Source: Opitutia bacterium
Lineage (GTDB): Bacteria > Verrucomicrobiota > Verrucomicrobiia > Opitutales > Opitutaceae
Direction: 5' to 3'
Length of the DNA stretch: 61,930 nucleotides
Assembly (NCBI GenBank): GCA_947472765.1
Contig: CANJCM010000019.1
Coordinates: 1-61,930 of the forward strand
Shown here in pieces: positions 9,223 to 18,644 of the stretch. Position 1 is the first letter of the stretch. The number at the start of each line of letters is the position of its first letter. Made by a program: the position numbers and the translations under genes. Under the pieces are notes generated by a model that saw nothing but the letters and a program-made list of their open reading frames with translations, made no database searches and had not been told where the DNA came from.

Positions 9223-10940
9223 GCCCCCAATTTTTCCTCCTCGCAGCCACGCTCGCCGCCGCGCCCGTCCTGACGTTCGCGCAAAACGCGGCCAACCAAG
9301 GCGGACTCGATCCGGCGTCGCTCAAGCAGCCGCTCTCTGAATCCTGGCCGACCTATTCAGGCGACTATACCGGCCAGCGTTTCAGCCGGCTCACCCAGAT
9401 CAACCGTGAGACCGTCAAAAATCTCACCTTGAACTGGACCATCGAAGTCAGAGCGGCCGGCCCTGACGGCAACGGCGGCGGTGACGGCGGTGGCCGTGGC
9501 GGCCGTGGCGGCCGCGGCGGCAATCCCGGAGTTGCGCGCACGATCGTTGGTGGCAAAGGCACCGGCGATGTCTTCGTCGGCGCGAGCAACATCAAGGGCA
9601 CCATCCTGCAGGTGGACGGCATCCTCTACGTCACGGCACCGGACCATGCCTGGGCGATTGACGCCCGCGACGGCCAGGAACTCTGGCACTACTATTGGAA
9701 GACCCGCGGCGGCACCCATATTGGCAGCCGCGGGGCCGGGATGTGGCACAACTACCTCTATTTCGAAACGCCGGATAATTACCTCGTCGCCCTCGATGCC
9801 CGCACGGGTGAGGAACGCTGGAGCGTCGAGATCGCTTCGTTCGACGAACAGTACTTCTCGACGATGGCGCCAATGGTGATCGGCAACAAGGTCATCGCCG
9901 GCACCGGCAACGATCTCGATCGCCCGGGGTTTGTTCAGGCGTTCGACGCGGAGACAGGCAAGCTGCTCTGGAAGACCTATACCGTGCCGATGAACCCCGG
10001 CGACCCCGGCCTCGAAACCTGGCCGAGCCTCGACGCCGCGCGCCACGGCGGCGGCCAGCATTGGATTCCCGGTGTCTACGATCCGGATACCAATCTCTAC
10101 ATCCTCGGCACGGGCAACCCGACGCCGGGCTACACCGGCGTGGGTCGCAAAGGTGACAACCTCTACACCTGCTCGCTGATCGCGCTCGACGCCGACACCG
10201 GCAAGTTGAAGTGGCACTACCAGACGTCCCCGCACGACACGCATGACTGGGACTCGGCGCAGACGCCGATCCTGATCGACGGCGAAGTCAACGGTCAGCC
10301 GCGCAAGCTGCTCTCCACCGCCTCGCGCAACGGTTACTTTTTCACCGTCGATCGCGTGACGGGCAAACACGTCGTCACCTCGAAGTTCGGCGCGACCACC
10401 AACTGGGCGCTCGGCCTGCGCGAGACCGGCGAGCCGGAGCCGAATCCCGCCAAGGAAGCGATTATCCCCGGTTCACTCGTCTCCCCCGTCGAGGGCGGCG
10501 TCACGAACTGGCAGCCTCCCGCCTACAATCCCCAGACCGGCCTGTTCTATACGCAGGAGAACAACGGCTTTAACCTCCTCTACCTCACCGACCCGGATCC
10601 CCGCGGATCGATGGGCCTCGGCGGCAAGGAACGCATCAACGTCGGCCAGTCGCGCAATGCCTTCCAGGCGATCGACTACAAGACCGGCAAGCCCGCCTGG
10701 CGCCACGAGTGGCCACGCGGCGGTGGCGGCGGTTTCGGCGTGCTGACTTCCGCGGGCAATGTCGTCTTCACGGGCGACGGCAGCGGCAACCTCGTCGCCT
10801 TCGACGCGCAGATCGGGACGCTCCTTTGGCACACCCGCATCGGCAACATCACCAACGCCCCGCAGACGTACCTGCTCGACGGCAAACAGCACCTGCTGGT
10901 CGCCGTCGGCACGCGGATCTTCGACTTCGTGCTGTACTGA
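9219..10940 (+). CDS. PQQ-dependent dehydrogenase (quinoprotein alcohol dehydrogenase-like)
   Basis: 573 residues. A signal peptide (MSPQFFLLAATLAAAPVLTFAQ) precedes an eight-bladed propeller of the methanol/alcohol dehydrogenase type. WPTYSGDYTGQRFSRLTQIN is the classic N-terminal blade, DARDGQELWHYYWKT and DARTGEERWSVE are tryptophan-docking repeats, and DTHDWD near residue 341 carries the expected catalytic aspartate. It would oxidise an alcohol or sugar in the periplasm and pass electrons to the cytochrome encoded just upstream (4-base ATGA overlap). Odd feature: a Gly/Arg-rich insert (GGGDGGGRGGRGGRGG) at about residues 82-104 between the first two blades. Confidence 0.92.
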   Translation: MSPQFFLLAATLAAAPVLTFAQNAANQGGLDPASLKQPLSESWPTYSGDYTGQRFSRLTQINRETVKNLTLNWTIEVRAAGPDGNGGGDGGGRGGRGGRGGNPGVARTIVGGKGTGDVFVGASNIKGTILQVDGILYVTAPDHAWAIDARDGQELWHYYWKTRGGTHIGSRGAGMWHNYLYFETPDNYLVALDARTGEERWSVEIASFDEQYFSTMAPMVIGNKVIAGTGNDLDRPGFVQAFDAETGKLLWKTYTVPMNPGDPGLETWPSLDAARHGGGQHWIPGVYDPDTNLYILGTGNPTPGYTGVGRKGDNLYTCSLIALDADTGKLKWHYQTSPHDTHDWDSAQTPILIDGEVNGQPRKLLSTASRNGYFFTVDRVTGKHVVTSKFGATTNWALGLRETGEPEPNPAKEAIIPGSLVSPVEGGVTNWQPPAYNPQTGLFYTQENNGFNLLYLTDPDPRGSMGLGGKERINVGQSRNAFQAIDYKTGKPAWRHEWPRGGGGGFGVLTSAGNVVFTGDGSGNLVAFDAQIGTLLWHTRIGNITNAPQTYLLDGKQHLLVAVGTRIFDFVLY

Positions 10941-10965
10941 ACGGAAACGGCTGCACCGTTTCCGT
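10941..10965 (+). terminator. Stem-loop after PQQ dehydrogenase gene
   Basis: Perfect 10-base arms (ACGGAAACGG and CCGTTTCCGT) around a CTGCA loop begin directly after the stop codon. There is no following T-run, so it is a candidate factor-dependent end or mRNA-stabilising hairpin. It abuts a family A repeat core. Confidence 0.45.
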
Positions 10966-11035
10966 GGCCCTGCCCGTGAGGGCAGGGAAAGCTTTTTTCA
11001 ATCGCAGTGGTCCCGCTGCTCACGCAGCGGGCTAC
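10964..11035 (+). repeat. REPIN-like element, family A, core-only copy
   Basis: Contains the two hairpins CCCTGCCC-GTGA-GGGCAGGG and CCCGCTGC-TCAC-GCAGCGGG with GTGG and GTAG (as CTAC) heads, but lacks the long terminal repeats. Relative to other copies, the first stem has a paired T-to-C and A-to-G change that keeps the pairing. Confidence 0.8.
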
Positions 11036-11067
11036 CTGCTTTACCGAGCCTCATTCCCTTCAACCCT

Positions 11068-11228
11068 GTCATTCTGAGCGAAGCGAAGAATCCAGACGTT
11101 CTAGTGGCCGTTAGACATGCGTAAGGCCGCCTGCAGTTCGCCAAGCCTTCACGCCGGCATCCCCAGGAATTCGCCAATGCTTTAACCCGACTTGTTGGGC
11201 GTGGATTCTTCGCTGCGCTCAAAATGAC
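11068..11228. repeat. Inverted repeat, GTCATTCTGAGCG family, long spacing
   Basis: A 27-base unit starting GTCATTCTGAGCGAAGCGAA (11068-11094) and its near-complement (11202-11228) face each other across about 107 bases. The same unit pair occurs at 21528-21602 with a much shorter centre. Together with the stem-loop and family A core it accounts for most of the 339-base gap before the next gene. Confidence 0.8.
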
Positions 11229-11279
11229 GGAACTAAATTTTCCACCGCCTTTCACCCTCAACGATCCAACCACCCCACC

Positions 11280-12242
11280 ATGAACCTCACCCGCCGCCAG
11301 TTCACCAAGCTCGCCCTCGCCGCCCCGGCCGCCGCCTGGCTCGCCCGTCCTCTGACGTCGAGCGCCGCGTCCCCTCGCCCGAATTCCGTCATCAACGGCG
11401 TGAACCTCGGCGCGATCACTTACAGCTATCGCGCGATGCCGGACCAGAGCGCCGAGGCCTATCTGCGCTACATCGTCGACTCCGGCATCAGCCAGATCGA
11501 GTTCATGGGCGGACCGGTGGAGGCCTTCGCCGGCGGTCCGGCCATGCCGCGCATCGGCCCCGGCGGCCGTGGGGTCGCCCTGACCGCCGAGCAACAAATC
11601 CAGCAGCGCGAGGCGATGGCGAAGCTGCGCGCCTGGCGGACGTCCGTGTCGATGGATCGCTTCAAGGCACTGCGAAAAATGTACAACGACGCCGGCGTCA
11701 CGATCTACGCGTGGAAGGCACTCAGTGCGTCGATGACGGACGAGGAAATCGAATACGTGTTCAACGTCGCGGAAGCCCTGGGCAACACGCACGTGACGCT
11801 CGAACTCGTCGACGATCCGGCGCAGTTGAAGCGACTCGGCGATTGGGGCCTGAAGCGGAAGATCGCCGTCGCCTACCACACCCATCTGCAGGGCAACATC
11901 ACCGCGTTCGACAAGGCGTTCGCCGCGTCGAAGGGAAACCTCGCGAACGTGGACCTCGGGCACTACGTCGCCGCGGGCGGCGATCCCATGGCGTTCCTGA
12001 ACAAGTTCCACGACCGCATCGCGAGCTTCCACCTCAAGGATCGGACGACGCCGGCGCGCGGCGCGAAGAATGTGCCGTGGGGCATGGGCGACACGCCGCT
12101 CACGGAGATTCTGCAGACCGTAAAGAAGAACGGCTGGAAGATGCCCGCCACGATCGAGATGGAGTACGAGGTCCCCGCCGGCTCCGATCCCGTGAAGGAA
12201 GTCGTGAAGTGCGTCGACTACAGCAAGCGGGCCCTGGCGTAA
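11280..12242 (+). CDS. Tat-exported sugar phosphate isomerase/epimerase-like TIM-barrel protein
   Basis: 320 residues. The twin-arginine signal LTRRQFTKLALAAP (R5-R6) predicts folded export. The rest is a xylose-isomerase-like (AP endonuclease 2 superfamily) barrel with likely metal-site elements LELVDDPAQ, YHTHLQGN, VDLGHY, SFHLKDRT and a C-terminal IEMEYEVP. The insert PAMPRIGPGGRGVALT (about residues 83-98) is unusual. Family members often act on sugars or glycosides; some exported ones take part in 3-keto-glycoside breakdown, but the reaction here is not known. It stands alone behind a repeat-rich gap and is followed by a family D repeat. Confidence 0.85.
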   Translation: MNLTRRQFTKLALAAPAAAWLARPLTSSAASPRPNSVINGVNLGAITYSYRAMPDQSAEAYLRYIVDSGISQIEFMGGPVEAFAGGPAMPRIGPGGRGVALTAEQQIQQREAMAKLRAWRTSVSMDRFKALRKMYNDAGVTIYAWKALSASMTDEEIEYVFNVAEALGNTHVTLELVDDPAQLKRLGDWGLKRKIAVAYHTHLQGNITAFDKAFAASKGNLANVDLGHYVAAGGDPMAFLNKFHDRIASFHLKDRTTPARGAKNVPWGMGDTPLTEILQTVKKNGWKMPATIEMEYEVPAGSDPVKEVVKCVDYSKRALA

Positions 12243-12254
12243 CGGCATCCCGTC

Positions 12255-12337
12255 CCCTGGAGGGCCGGTGCCCCCACCGGCCACGGACAAGAAGAACAAA
12301 CGGCCCTGGCGGGAGCGGAGACACCCGCCCTCCAGGG
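12255..12337. repeat. Inverted hairpin pair, family D (CTGGAGG heads)
   Basis: The first hairpin (12255-12282) is a CCCTGGAGG head then GGCCGGTG-CCCC-CACCGGCC. The second (12308-12337) is in reverse, a GGCGGG...CCCGCC stem followed by TCCAGGG. Further copies lie at 57905-58009 and 59083-59110. The following bases read like another common intergenic phrase (CTTCGCGCCTTGGCGTCTTT). Confidence 0.75.
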
Positions 12338-12384
12338 CAAGGCCTTCGCGCCTTGGCGTCTTTGCGCTTAATCTGCTGGCCCGT

Positions 12385-13626
12385 TCAATGCACCGGCTCC
12401 GGCTGCGGCGCGCTCGAAAGCCGGATCGTCTCCACCTTCCCGACCACGAGCCACATCGTCAGCGAGACGAGCACGAACATGATGCCGCCCACCAGGAGCG
12501 CCGCCTCGAATTTTCCCGTGGTCGTGAGCAGGTAGCCGGTGACCACCGGCGCAATGATACCGGCCAGGGCACCGGCGGTGTTCATGATGCCCGCCACCGA
12601 AGCCGCCGCCGGCCCCGGGGCGATTTCCGCACACACGGTCCACAGGATCACGCTCGAGGCTGACTCGAACGCGAGTGACAGCGTCAGCAGCGCCACCGCG
12701 ATCTTCGCGCTGTCGGTGTAGGGCGCAAAGATGATGACCGCGGCGAGGACGTTCATCGCGATGATCACGCTCTTCCTCGCCTGCGTCGGGGTCTGCCCGC
12801 GCCGAATCAGCCGATCTGAGAACCAACCCGCCATCGGCTGAAAGAAGAAAGCCGCGATCCACGGAATCGCCGCGTACCAACTGCCCTTGATGAGCGTCAT
12901 CTTGCGTTCGACGATCAGGTAAGCGGGCATCCAGGTGACGAAGAGGTAGAACGAGTAGTCCTGGAAAAATTTGCAGAGGACGATGCCGGTGATGTTGCGA
13001 TGCCGCAGCAGCTCCCGCCACGGAATCTTCGCCGGAGCGGCGGCGGTCGGATCGGCGACGGCCTTCTCCTGATAGGTGAACATCCAGAGTACGACCCAGA
13101 GCAGGCTCGCCGCGCCCGTGATGATGAACGCGTGCCGCCACGAGTAGGCCTGAATCAGGTAAGCCATGATCACCGGGGCCGCGGCGAACCCGAGGCGAAA
13201 GCCGGACAGATACCAGCCCACGGCCATGCCGCGCTCCGCCGAGGAAAAATTGGCGCGCACGACCTTCGTGTTGACCGGATTGATCGCCGCCTCGCCGGCC
13301 CCGACACCGATTCGGAACAACACGACATGCCAGAAGCGGGTGGCCGTGCCGGTCAGCGCCGAGAACACGGACCAAAGAAACGCGGACCAGCCGAGCGTCG
13401 CCTTCGGACCGAAGCGGTCGGCAATCAGGCCGGCGGGAATGTTGAGCACGAGGTAGGCCCAGAAGAACGACGAGAGAATCACGCCCATCATCGTCGCATC
13501 GATGTTGAGTTCCTTCATCATCGACGGCGCGGCGGTCGAGATGCTGCCGCGGTCGATCGCGTTGATCAGCGTGCCGGTGAAGAGCAGGAAAATCAGCCAC
13601 CAACGGTTCTGAAACAGGCGCGACAT
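12385..13626 (-). CDS. MFS transporter (ACS-like)
   Basis: 413 residues and about 12 membrane helices. The start at 13626 (MSRLFQNRWWLIFLL) is chosen because it opens directly into helix 1; the frame upstream is Arg/Pro-rich and overlaps the preceding gene. Major-facilitator signatures are DRGSISTAAPSMMKEL near helix 1-2, IADRFGPKATLGWS between helices 2 and 3, and RIGVGAGEAAINPVNTKVV in helix 4-5. The pattern resembles the anion:cation symporter family that takes up sugar acids. It lies 40 bases after a second MFS gene on the same strand, so the pair is a probable operon, perhaps a tandem duplication. Confidence 0.9.
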   Translation of the reverse strand: MSRLFQNRWWLIFLLFTGTLINAIDRGSISTAAPSMMKELNIDATMMGVILSSFFWAYLVLNIPAGLIADRFGPKATLGWSAFLWSVFSALTGTATRFWHVVLFRIGVGAGEAAINPVNTKVVRANFSSAERGMAVGWYLSGFRLGFAAAPVIMAYLIQAYSWRHAFIITGAASLLWVVLWMFTYQEKAVADPTAAAPAKIPWRELLRHRNITGIVLCKFFQDYSFYLFVTWMPAYLIVERKMTLIKGSWYAAIPWIAAFFFQPMAGWFSDRLIRRGQTPTQARKSVIIAMNVLAAVIIFAPYTDSAKIAVALLTLSLAFESASSVILWTVCAEIAPGPAAASVAGIMNTAGALAGIIAPVVTGYLLTTTGKFEAALLVGGIMFVLVSLTMWLVVGKVETIRLSSAPQPEPVH

Positions 13627-13666
13627 GGGGGGGTAAGGGGTTGCGCGGACCGGCCGCGCGCCCCAC

Positions 13667-14953
13667 TCAAGCGGACCCGGTCGCGGGCACCACCGAATTC
13701 TGTTTGGCTCCCGCGAGCCTGGCTTCCAGCCGCTGGTAATCGCCCGGGATCCAGTAGTAAGCCGCCAGCGCGGCACAAGCCGCCAGCGCGATCAGTCCGG
13801 AAACCGAGGCGAAGGCCACGTTCAAACCAGCTTCGCCCTTGATCCAACCGGCGAGCACGACGGCCACGCTCCCGGGGGCATTGCAGCAGAAAAGAAAGAT
13901 CCCGAGCGCCGAGGAGCGCAGCTTCGCCGGGAGGAGATCGACAAGAATCAGGTTCTCGTTGGCCTGGCCGAAACTCCGGAAGAGCGAGAAGATCGCGATG
14001 CCGACTCCGAGCACGAGGAAGCTCGGCTGGATCAGGAAAACGAGCAGGAACGGCGCCGCGGCAAGATAGAAGACCGCCATCACCAGCGCGCGACGCTGCG
14101 GGGCGTTGCGGACCACGCGGTCGGAGGCGATGCCCCCGAGAATCACCCCGAGCAGTGCGGTCGCCTGAAGCATGAAGGTTCCGGAGAACCCGGCGCCCGC
14201 GAGACTCATGTGGTAGGTCTCCTGGTAGTACAACGGCAGCCAGGAAAAAAACATCTGCACGCCCGCCGACGTCAGCATGCCCTGCAAGAGAATCATGTAG
14301 TAGCTGCGCGTCCGCAGCAGCAGACCGAGGCTCGTCGGGATCGAGAGCGCTTCCTGCTCCACCTTGGCGCCCGTCTTCGGCTGCGCGGCATCCCGCACGA
14401 GGAACGCCACCACCACGGAGGCGGCGATCCCGATCCAACCGAGCCAGTGAAACGCGGTGCGCCAGCCCCAGTTCTGGCCGATGTAGCCCGCCAGCGTGCC
14501 ACCGGCGATTAGGCCCAGGCTCATGCCGGCGAGGTTGGACGAAATCGCCCCGCCCCGCGTGTCCGGACCGTGATGGTCGGCAATCAACGCGAGGGCCGCG
14601 GGAATGTAGAGACACTCGGCGGCACCGAGCGCGACGCGGGCGATCATCAACCCGGTGAAGGAGTGAACGTATCCCGTCGCCAGGGTGACGAGGCTCCACA
14701 GGAACAGACTCACCACCACGAGCCGGCTGCGGGAAACGCGATCGGCGACGAACCCCGCGACGACAATTCCAAGGGCATACACCCAGAAAAACGCGCTCGC
14801 CACCAGGCCGAGCTGAACGTCCGTCAGCTTGAGGTCGCTGCGCAGGAGGGTGAGCACCGAGGAAAGCGCCGTGCGGTCCGCGTAGTTCACCGCCGAGACC
14901 ACAAACAACACGACGACGAGGATCCACTTGTAGTGGGGCGACTGGGTGATCAC
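13667..14953 (-). CDS. MFS transporter (ACS-like), tandem paralogue
   Basis: 428 residues, 12 predicted helices. The N-terminal MITQSPHYKWILVVVLFVVS runs straight into helix 1. ADRTALSSVLTLLRSDLKL, VADRVSRSRLVVVSLF and RVALGAAECLYIPAALALIAD are typical of the ACS (hexuronate/organic anion) branch. It is upstream of a second MFS gene on the minus strand, 40 bases apart, and shares the layout of that protein, although the two are well diverged. It is divergent from the ABC exporter gene at 15089, so a shared promoter region of about 135 bases lies between them. Confidence 0.9.
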   Translation of the reverse strand: MITQSPHYKWILVVVLFVVSAVNYADRTALSSVLTLLRSDLKLTDVQLGLVASAFFWVYALGIVVAGFVADRVSRSRLVVVSLFLWSLVTLATGYVHSFTGLMIARVALGAAECLYIPAALALIADHHGPDTRGGAISSNLAGMSLGLIAGGTLAGYIGQNWGWRTAFHWLGWIGIAASVVVAFLVRDAAQPKTGAKVEQEALSIPTSLGLLLRTRSYYMILLQGMLTSAGVQMFFSWLPLYYQETYHMSLAGAGFSGTFMLQATALLGVILGGIASDRVVRNAPQRRALVMAVFYLAAAPFLLVFLIQPSFLVLGVGIAIFSLFRSFGQANENLILVDLLPAKLRSSALGIFLFCCNAPGSVAVVLAGWIKGEAGLNVAFASVSGLIALAACAALAAYYWIPGDYQRLEARLAGAKQNSVVPATGSA

Positions 14954-15088
14954 GTGCGCATTACGAATCCCAACTCACAGCCGGAAGCAAGCCGGGTGCG
15001 CCGTGACAAAAGTCCGGGCAGGTTGGCGCGGCAAAGATTGGGATGGAACGGCCCGCTCCGAACCCGTTTCATCCCAGCGCCCGTCCTG

Positions 15089-16849
15089 ATGCGCCGCTTC
15101 CGTCCTTATCTCCGCTACCTTCGTGCCGTGCGCGGCCCGCTCTACGGTGCGTTGTTTTTCGCTCTTATCTACGGCGCCGCCACCGGACTCGCGCTCAACT
15201 GGATCGTCAAGGAAGTCCTGCCCCGGCTCTTCGAGGCGGGAGCATCTTCCCTGACGTTCGTCCAGATTCTCGGCTATGCCTCGCTGATTCCGGCGGTGTT
15301 TCTCGTCCGCGGCCTCGCGGGCTACTTCAACACCTACCTGATCACGCTGTGCGGCGTCCGGGTGCTCGAGCAGCTCCGGCTCGATTTCTTCACGAAGCTT
15401 CAGGTCCTGCCGCTGTCGTTCTTCTCCGGCCGGCCGGCGGGCGATCTCATTTCGCGCGCCATTGCCGACACCAACCAGCTCCAGTTCACGCTGACGAGCG
15501 TCGCGAACGATCTCTTCAAGCAGCCCGCCCAACTCATCGGAGCGATCGCGTATCTCGGCTGGCTGGCCTTCGAAAACCACGACGTCGCCTTCCTGCTCCT
15601 CTGCCTCGGAACGATTCCGCTCTGCGTTTTCCCCGTGCGCTACGTCGGCAAACACCTTCAGCGCCGCGTGGGTCAGCTCCAGCATGAACTGGGTGCTGTC
15701 ACCGGCACGTTGAGCGAGAACATCGGGGCCGCCCGCGAAGTCCGGGCGTTTGGCCTCGAGGCCCGCGAAACCGCGCGTTTCACGGCGAGCACGAGCCAGC
15801 TTGTGCGTTTCCAGATGAAGGCCGCGAAGTATGCCGGCTTCCTCACGCCGGCGATTGAGTTGATCAGTGCCGTCGGCATCGCCGCCACGCTCATCTACGT
15901 TTACCGTGCTGGTTTCAACTGGGGCACGTTCCTTTCGATTCTGAGCGCGATCTACCTCTGCTATGAGCCGATCAAGAAGCTCGGCGCCGTGAACAGCGAG
16001 TTGAGCCGGGGTTCGGCCGCGCTGGCCCGGCTCGAGGAGGTCTTTGGCGAACCCGTGGCGATCGCGGACCCCGCCCACCCCGTCACCGTCGGCAGACTCC
16101 GCGGGGATCTCACCTTCGAGGGCGTGGGCTTTGCCTACCGGCCGGGGGTTCCAGTGCTGCAGGACGTGACGACGAATATTACCGCCGGCACGGTCTGCGC
16201 GCTCGTCGGACCGAGCGGGGCCGGCAAGACGACTTTCGCGAACCTCGTCGCCCGCTTTTACGATGCCACCGCCGGCACAATCCGGATCGACGGCCTCGAC
16301 ATCCGGCAGATGCGGCTCGCCGACTTGCGCCGCAACATCGCCGTCGTTTCCCAGGATCCGGTGCTCTTCAATGACACAATCCTTTCCAATCTGCTGATCG
16401 GACGAGCCGACGCCACGCGCGCTGATGTCGAGGCCGCGGCCCGCGATGCCTTCGCCCACGATTTCATCTCCGCGCTGCCCCAAGGTTACGACACGGTGGT
16501 CGGTGAACGTGGCGCTCTCGTTTCCGGCGGACAGAAGCAGCGCATCGCCCTCGCCCGGGCTTTTCTCCGGAATGCACCGATTCTGATTCTCGACGAGGCG
16601 ACGAGTGCGCTCGACAGCGATAGCGAGGCGGCGATTCAGGCGGCGCTTAAGAAACTCGTGGTCGGCAAAACCGTCCTGATGATCGCGCACCGTTTCTCCA
16701 CGATTCGCGATGCGACCCGCATTCTGGTTTTCCAGCAAGGCCGCATCATCGCGTCCGGCAGCCATGCCGAACTCTACGGCGGGACGCCTCTGTACAAGTC
16801 CCTCTTCGATCAGCAGCAGACCACGCACGCGGCGCCCGTGCCCGCTTGA
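15089..16849 (+). CDS. MsbA-like ABC exporter, fused permease and ATPase
   Basis: 586 residues. The N-terminal six-helix exporter domain (about 1-330) is followed by an ATPase with Walker A GPSGAGKT at 374-381, signature VSGGQ at 478-482 and Walker B ILILDE with D502-E503, then the H-loop MIAHRFS. ATG at 15089 (MRRFRPYLRYLRAVRG) is chosen over a long open upstream frame, which is only the antisense of the MFS gene. Family members flip lipid A or other lipid-linked molecules across the inner membrane. Downstream glycosyltransferases support a role in LPS export. Confidence 0.92.
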   Translation: MRRFRPYLRYLRAVRGPLYGALFFALIYGAATGLALNWIVKEVLPRLFEAGASSLTFVQILGYASLIPAVFLVRGLAGYFNTYLITLCGVRVLEQLRLDFFTKLQVLPLSFFSGRPAGDLISRAIADTNQLQFTLTSVANDLFKQPAQLIGAIAYLGWLAFENHDVAFLLLCLGTIPLCVFPVRYVGKHLQRRVGQLQHELGAVTGTLSENIGAAREVRAFGLEARETARFTASTSQLVRFQMKAAKYAGFLTPAIELISAVGIAATLIYVYRAGFNWGTFLSILSAIYLCYEPIKKLGAVNSELSRGSAALARLEEVFGEPVAIADPAHPVTVGRLRGDLTFEGVGFAYRPGVPVLQDVTTNITAGTVCALVGPSGAGKTTFANLVARFYDATAGTIRIDGLDIRQMRLADLRRNIAVVSQDPVLFNDTILSNLLIGRADATRADVEAAARDAFAHDFISALPQGYDTVVGERGALVSGGQKQRIALARAFLRNAPILILDEATSALDSDSEAAIQAALKKLVVGKTVLMIAHRFSTIRDATRILVFQQGRIIASGSHAELYGGTPLYKSLFDQQQTTHAAPVPA

Positions 16850-16884
16850 TCGGAAATTTTTCGCCGCCGGCCCGCACCCCGACG

Positions 16885-17967
16885 ATGCCTGCCCCGACGC
16901 CGCTCCGCTGCCTCTTCATCAAGCCCAAGCTGATCGGCGACACGCTGCTGCTGACGCCCACACTCGAGGCCGTCCGCCGGCGGCATCCGAACGCGACGAT
17001 CGACATCGTCATCCGCCGCGGCTCCGAGTCGATCCTCGCGGGCTGCACGGCGCAAAACCGCGTCTTCCAGACCGAGGCGCCTGACACCGATCGCGCCCGG
17101 CGCGGCTGGCGAACGCAATTGGACCTGGTGCGCGAGCTGCGCCGCACGCGTTACGACTGGATTTTCGAGTGCAGCGACACGGCCCGGGGGCGCTACCTCG
17201 CGTGGGCGGCCCGCGGCTGGCGCAAGGTCTGCAACCGGCACGACATCGATCAGTACGGTCGGGTCTTCGATCGCGTGGTCTGGCCCGCGGTCTTCACCGA
17301 CACCGTCAACTTCGACTGGCGGGACACGCACGCCATCGACGGAAGCTACCGGCTGGCCCAGCCGTTTCTCGATCTGCCGTCCCAGCCGCCGCCGCTGGAT
17401 TACCACGCGATCGCCTTCGATCCCCGCGCGGCCCAAATCCCGGTGCCGCCCGGTTTTCAACTCTCGCGCTCCCGCCTCGTCGTTCACTGCGGCACCCGCC
17501 TCGCTTCGAAGGCCTGGCCCGACGATCGCTGGGTGCAGCTCGTCACGCGACTGGCGCCACGTTTCGATCAGATTTTCCTGAGCCTCGGACCGTCGGAAGC
17601 AGAGGCCCGGCTCGGGGCGCAGCTCGCCGCGATCGCGCCGGGTCGGGTGTTCGCACCCACGGGCTTTCTGCCGTGGTCGCAGCTCGCGGCCTTGCTCCAG
17701 GGCGCACGGTTGTTCCTCGGCGTCGACACCGCGGCGATGCACCTGGCGGCGGCCTGTCGCTGTCCCTCAGTCGTAATCTGGGGGCCCGCGTCCGCCGTCG
17801 TGTTCGGGCCGCAGTCCGCCCATGCGACGATCGTGATCGATAATCAGATTGTGCGGTCGCCGTTTCCCGGGTCGACCGGTCACGACGAGGCGCGGCTCGG
17901 GACGCGCAACTCCGTCGAAGCCGTGGAGCACACCGCCGATCAGGTATTGGCCGAAACCGGCGGTTGA
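16885..17967 (+). CDS. Glycosyltransferase family 9 (heptosyltransferase-like)
   Basis: 360 residues from ATG 16885 (MPAPTPLRCLFIKPKLIGDT); a TTG at 16846 in the same frame would overlap the ABC gene and is less likely. The GT-B fold is recognised by RCLFIKPKLIGDTLLLTPTLEA at the N-terminus, VVHCGTRLASKAWPDDRWVQL in the middle and FLGVDTAAMHLAAACRCPSVVIWGPAS near the C-terminus, which form the nucleotide-sugar site in ADP-heptose:LPS heptosyltransferases. It lies 35 bases after the MsbA-like gene and 51 bases before the DUF4254 gene, an arrangement consistent with LPS core assembly. Confidence 0.88.
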   Translation: MPAPTPLRCLFIKPKLIGDTLLLTPTLEAVRRRHPNATIDIVIRRGSESILAGCTAQNRVFQTEAPDTDRARRGWRTQLDLVRELRRTRYDWIFECSDTARGRYLAWAARGWRKVCNRHDIDQYGRVFDRVVWPAVFTDTVNFDWRDTHAIDGSYRLAQPFLDLPSQPPPLDYHAIAFDPRAAQIPVPPGFQLSRSRLVVHCGTRLASKAWPDDRWVQLVTRLAPRFDQIFLSLGPSEAEARLGAQLAAIAPGRVFAPTGFLPWSQLAALLQGARLFLGVDTAAMHLAAACRCPSVVIWGPASAVVFGPQSAHATIVIDNQIVRSPFPGSTGHDEARLGTRNSVEAVEHTADQVLAETGG

Positions 17968-18018
17968 GCCCGCACCTTTTTCTGGACCGGCGGCAACCGT
18001 CCAATCATCCCTAGGCTC

Positions 18019-18606
18019 ATGACGCTCCGCGCCGCTGAATTCGCCACGCTGCAGGCCGACCTCACCCGGAAATGGCATGACGCACCCGCCACGCCGGCCC
18101 CGGGCACGCCTGAGGCCATCCGGCTGGCCGGCGAAAATCATCGGCGGAATTTCGATCTCTGGCACACCGAGGACGAAGCCCGCCGCGATGAACTGGGCCC
18201 GGACCACGTTTACCGCGCCAAGCGAGCCATCGATCGCTTCAACCAGGAGCGGAACGATTTCATCCAGCGCATCGATGAGTGGATGATCCATGAACTCTTC
18301 CCCCCCGGAGCAGACTGCCCGCTCAATTCCGAGACCCCGGGAATGATGATCGATCGGCTGTCGATTCTCGCCCTGAAGTCGTACCACATGGGGATCGAAG
18401 CGCGCCGCGAGAACGCCTCTTCCACCCATCGCGAGAACGCCGCGCGCAAGTTGACCGTGATCGATCAGCAGATTCGCGATCTCACGAGCTGCCTGCAGGC
18501 GCTCTTCGACGACATCGCGGCCGGCCGCCGCACCTTCAAGGTCTACTTCCAGTTCAAGATGTACAACGACCCGACGCTGAACCCGGCGCTGTACGGGAAG
18601 AAGTAG
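18019..18606 (+). CDS. DUF4254 family protein
   Basis: 195 residues, no signal peptide or membrane segment. The block NFDLWHTEDEAR (44-55) followed by AKRAIDRFNQERND, and the second block LNSETPGMMIDRLSILALKSYHM, fit the DUF4254 family, whose function is not established. Members commonly sit next to LPS glycosyltransferases, as here after the GT9 gene, so a role in surface-polysaccharide synthesis is an inference from neighbourhood only. The protein is mostly helical with many charged residues. Confidence 0.8.
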   Translation: MTLRAAEFATLQADLTRKWHDAPATPAPGTPEAIRLAGENHRRNFDLWHTEDEARRDELGPDHVYRAKRAIDRFNQERNDFIQRIDEWMIHELFPPGADCPLNSETPGMMIDRLSILALKSYHMGIEARRENASSTHRENAARKLTVIDQQIRDLTSCLQALFDDIAAGRRTFKVYFQFKMYNDPTLNPALYGKK

Positions 18607-18644
18607 CGGAGGTCAGATCGAAGGGGGTGTCCGTCAGGCTGAGC

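Noticed and set aside
14975-16828. Long minus-strand open frame opposite the ABC exporter gene
   Set aside because: Plus frame has Walker A, signature and Walker B motifs; minus frame has no recognisable feature.
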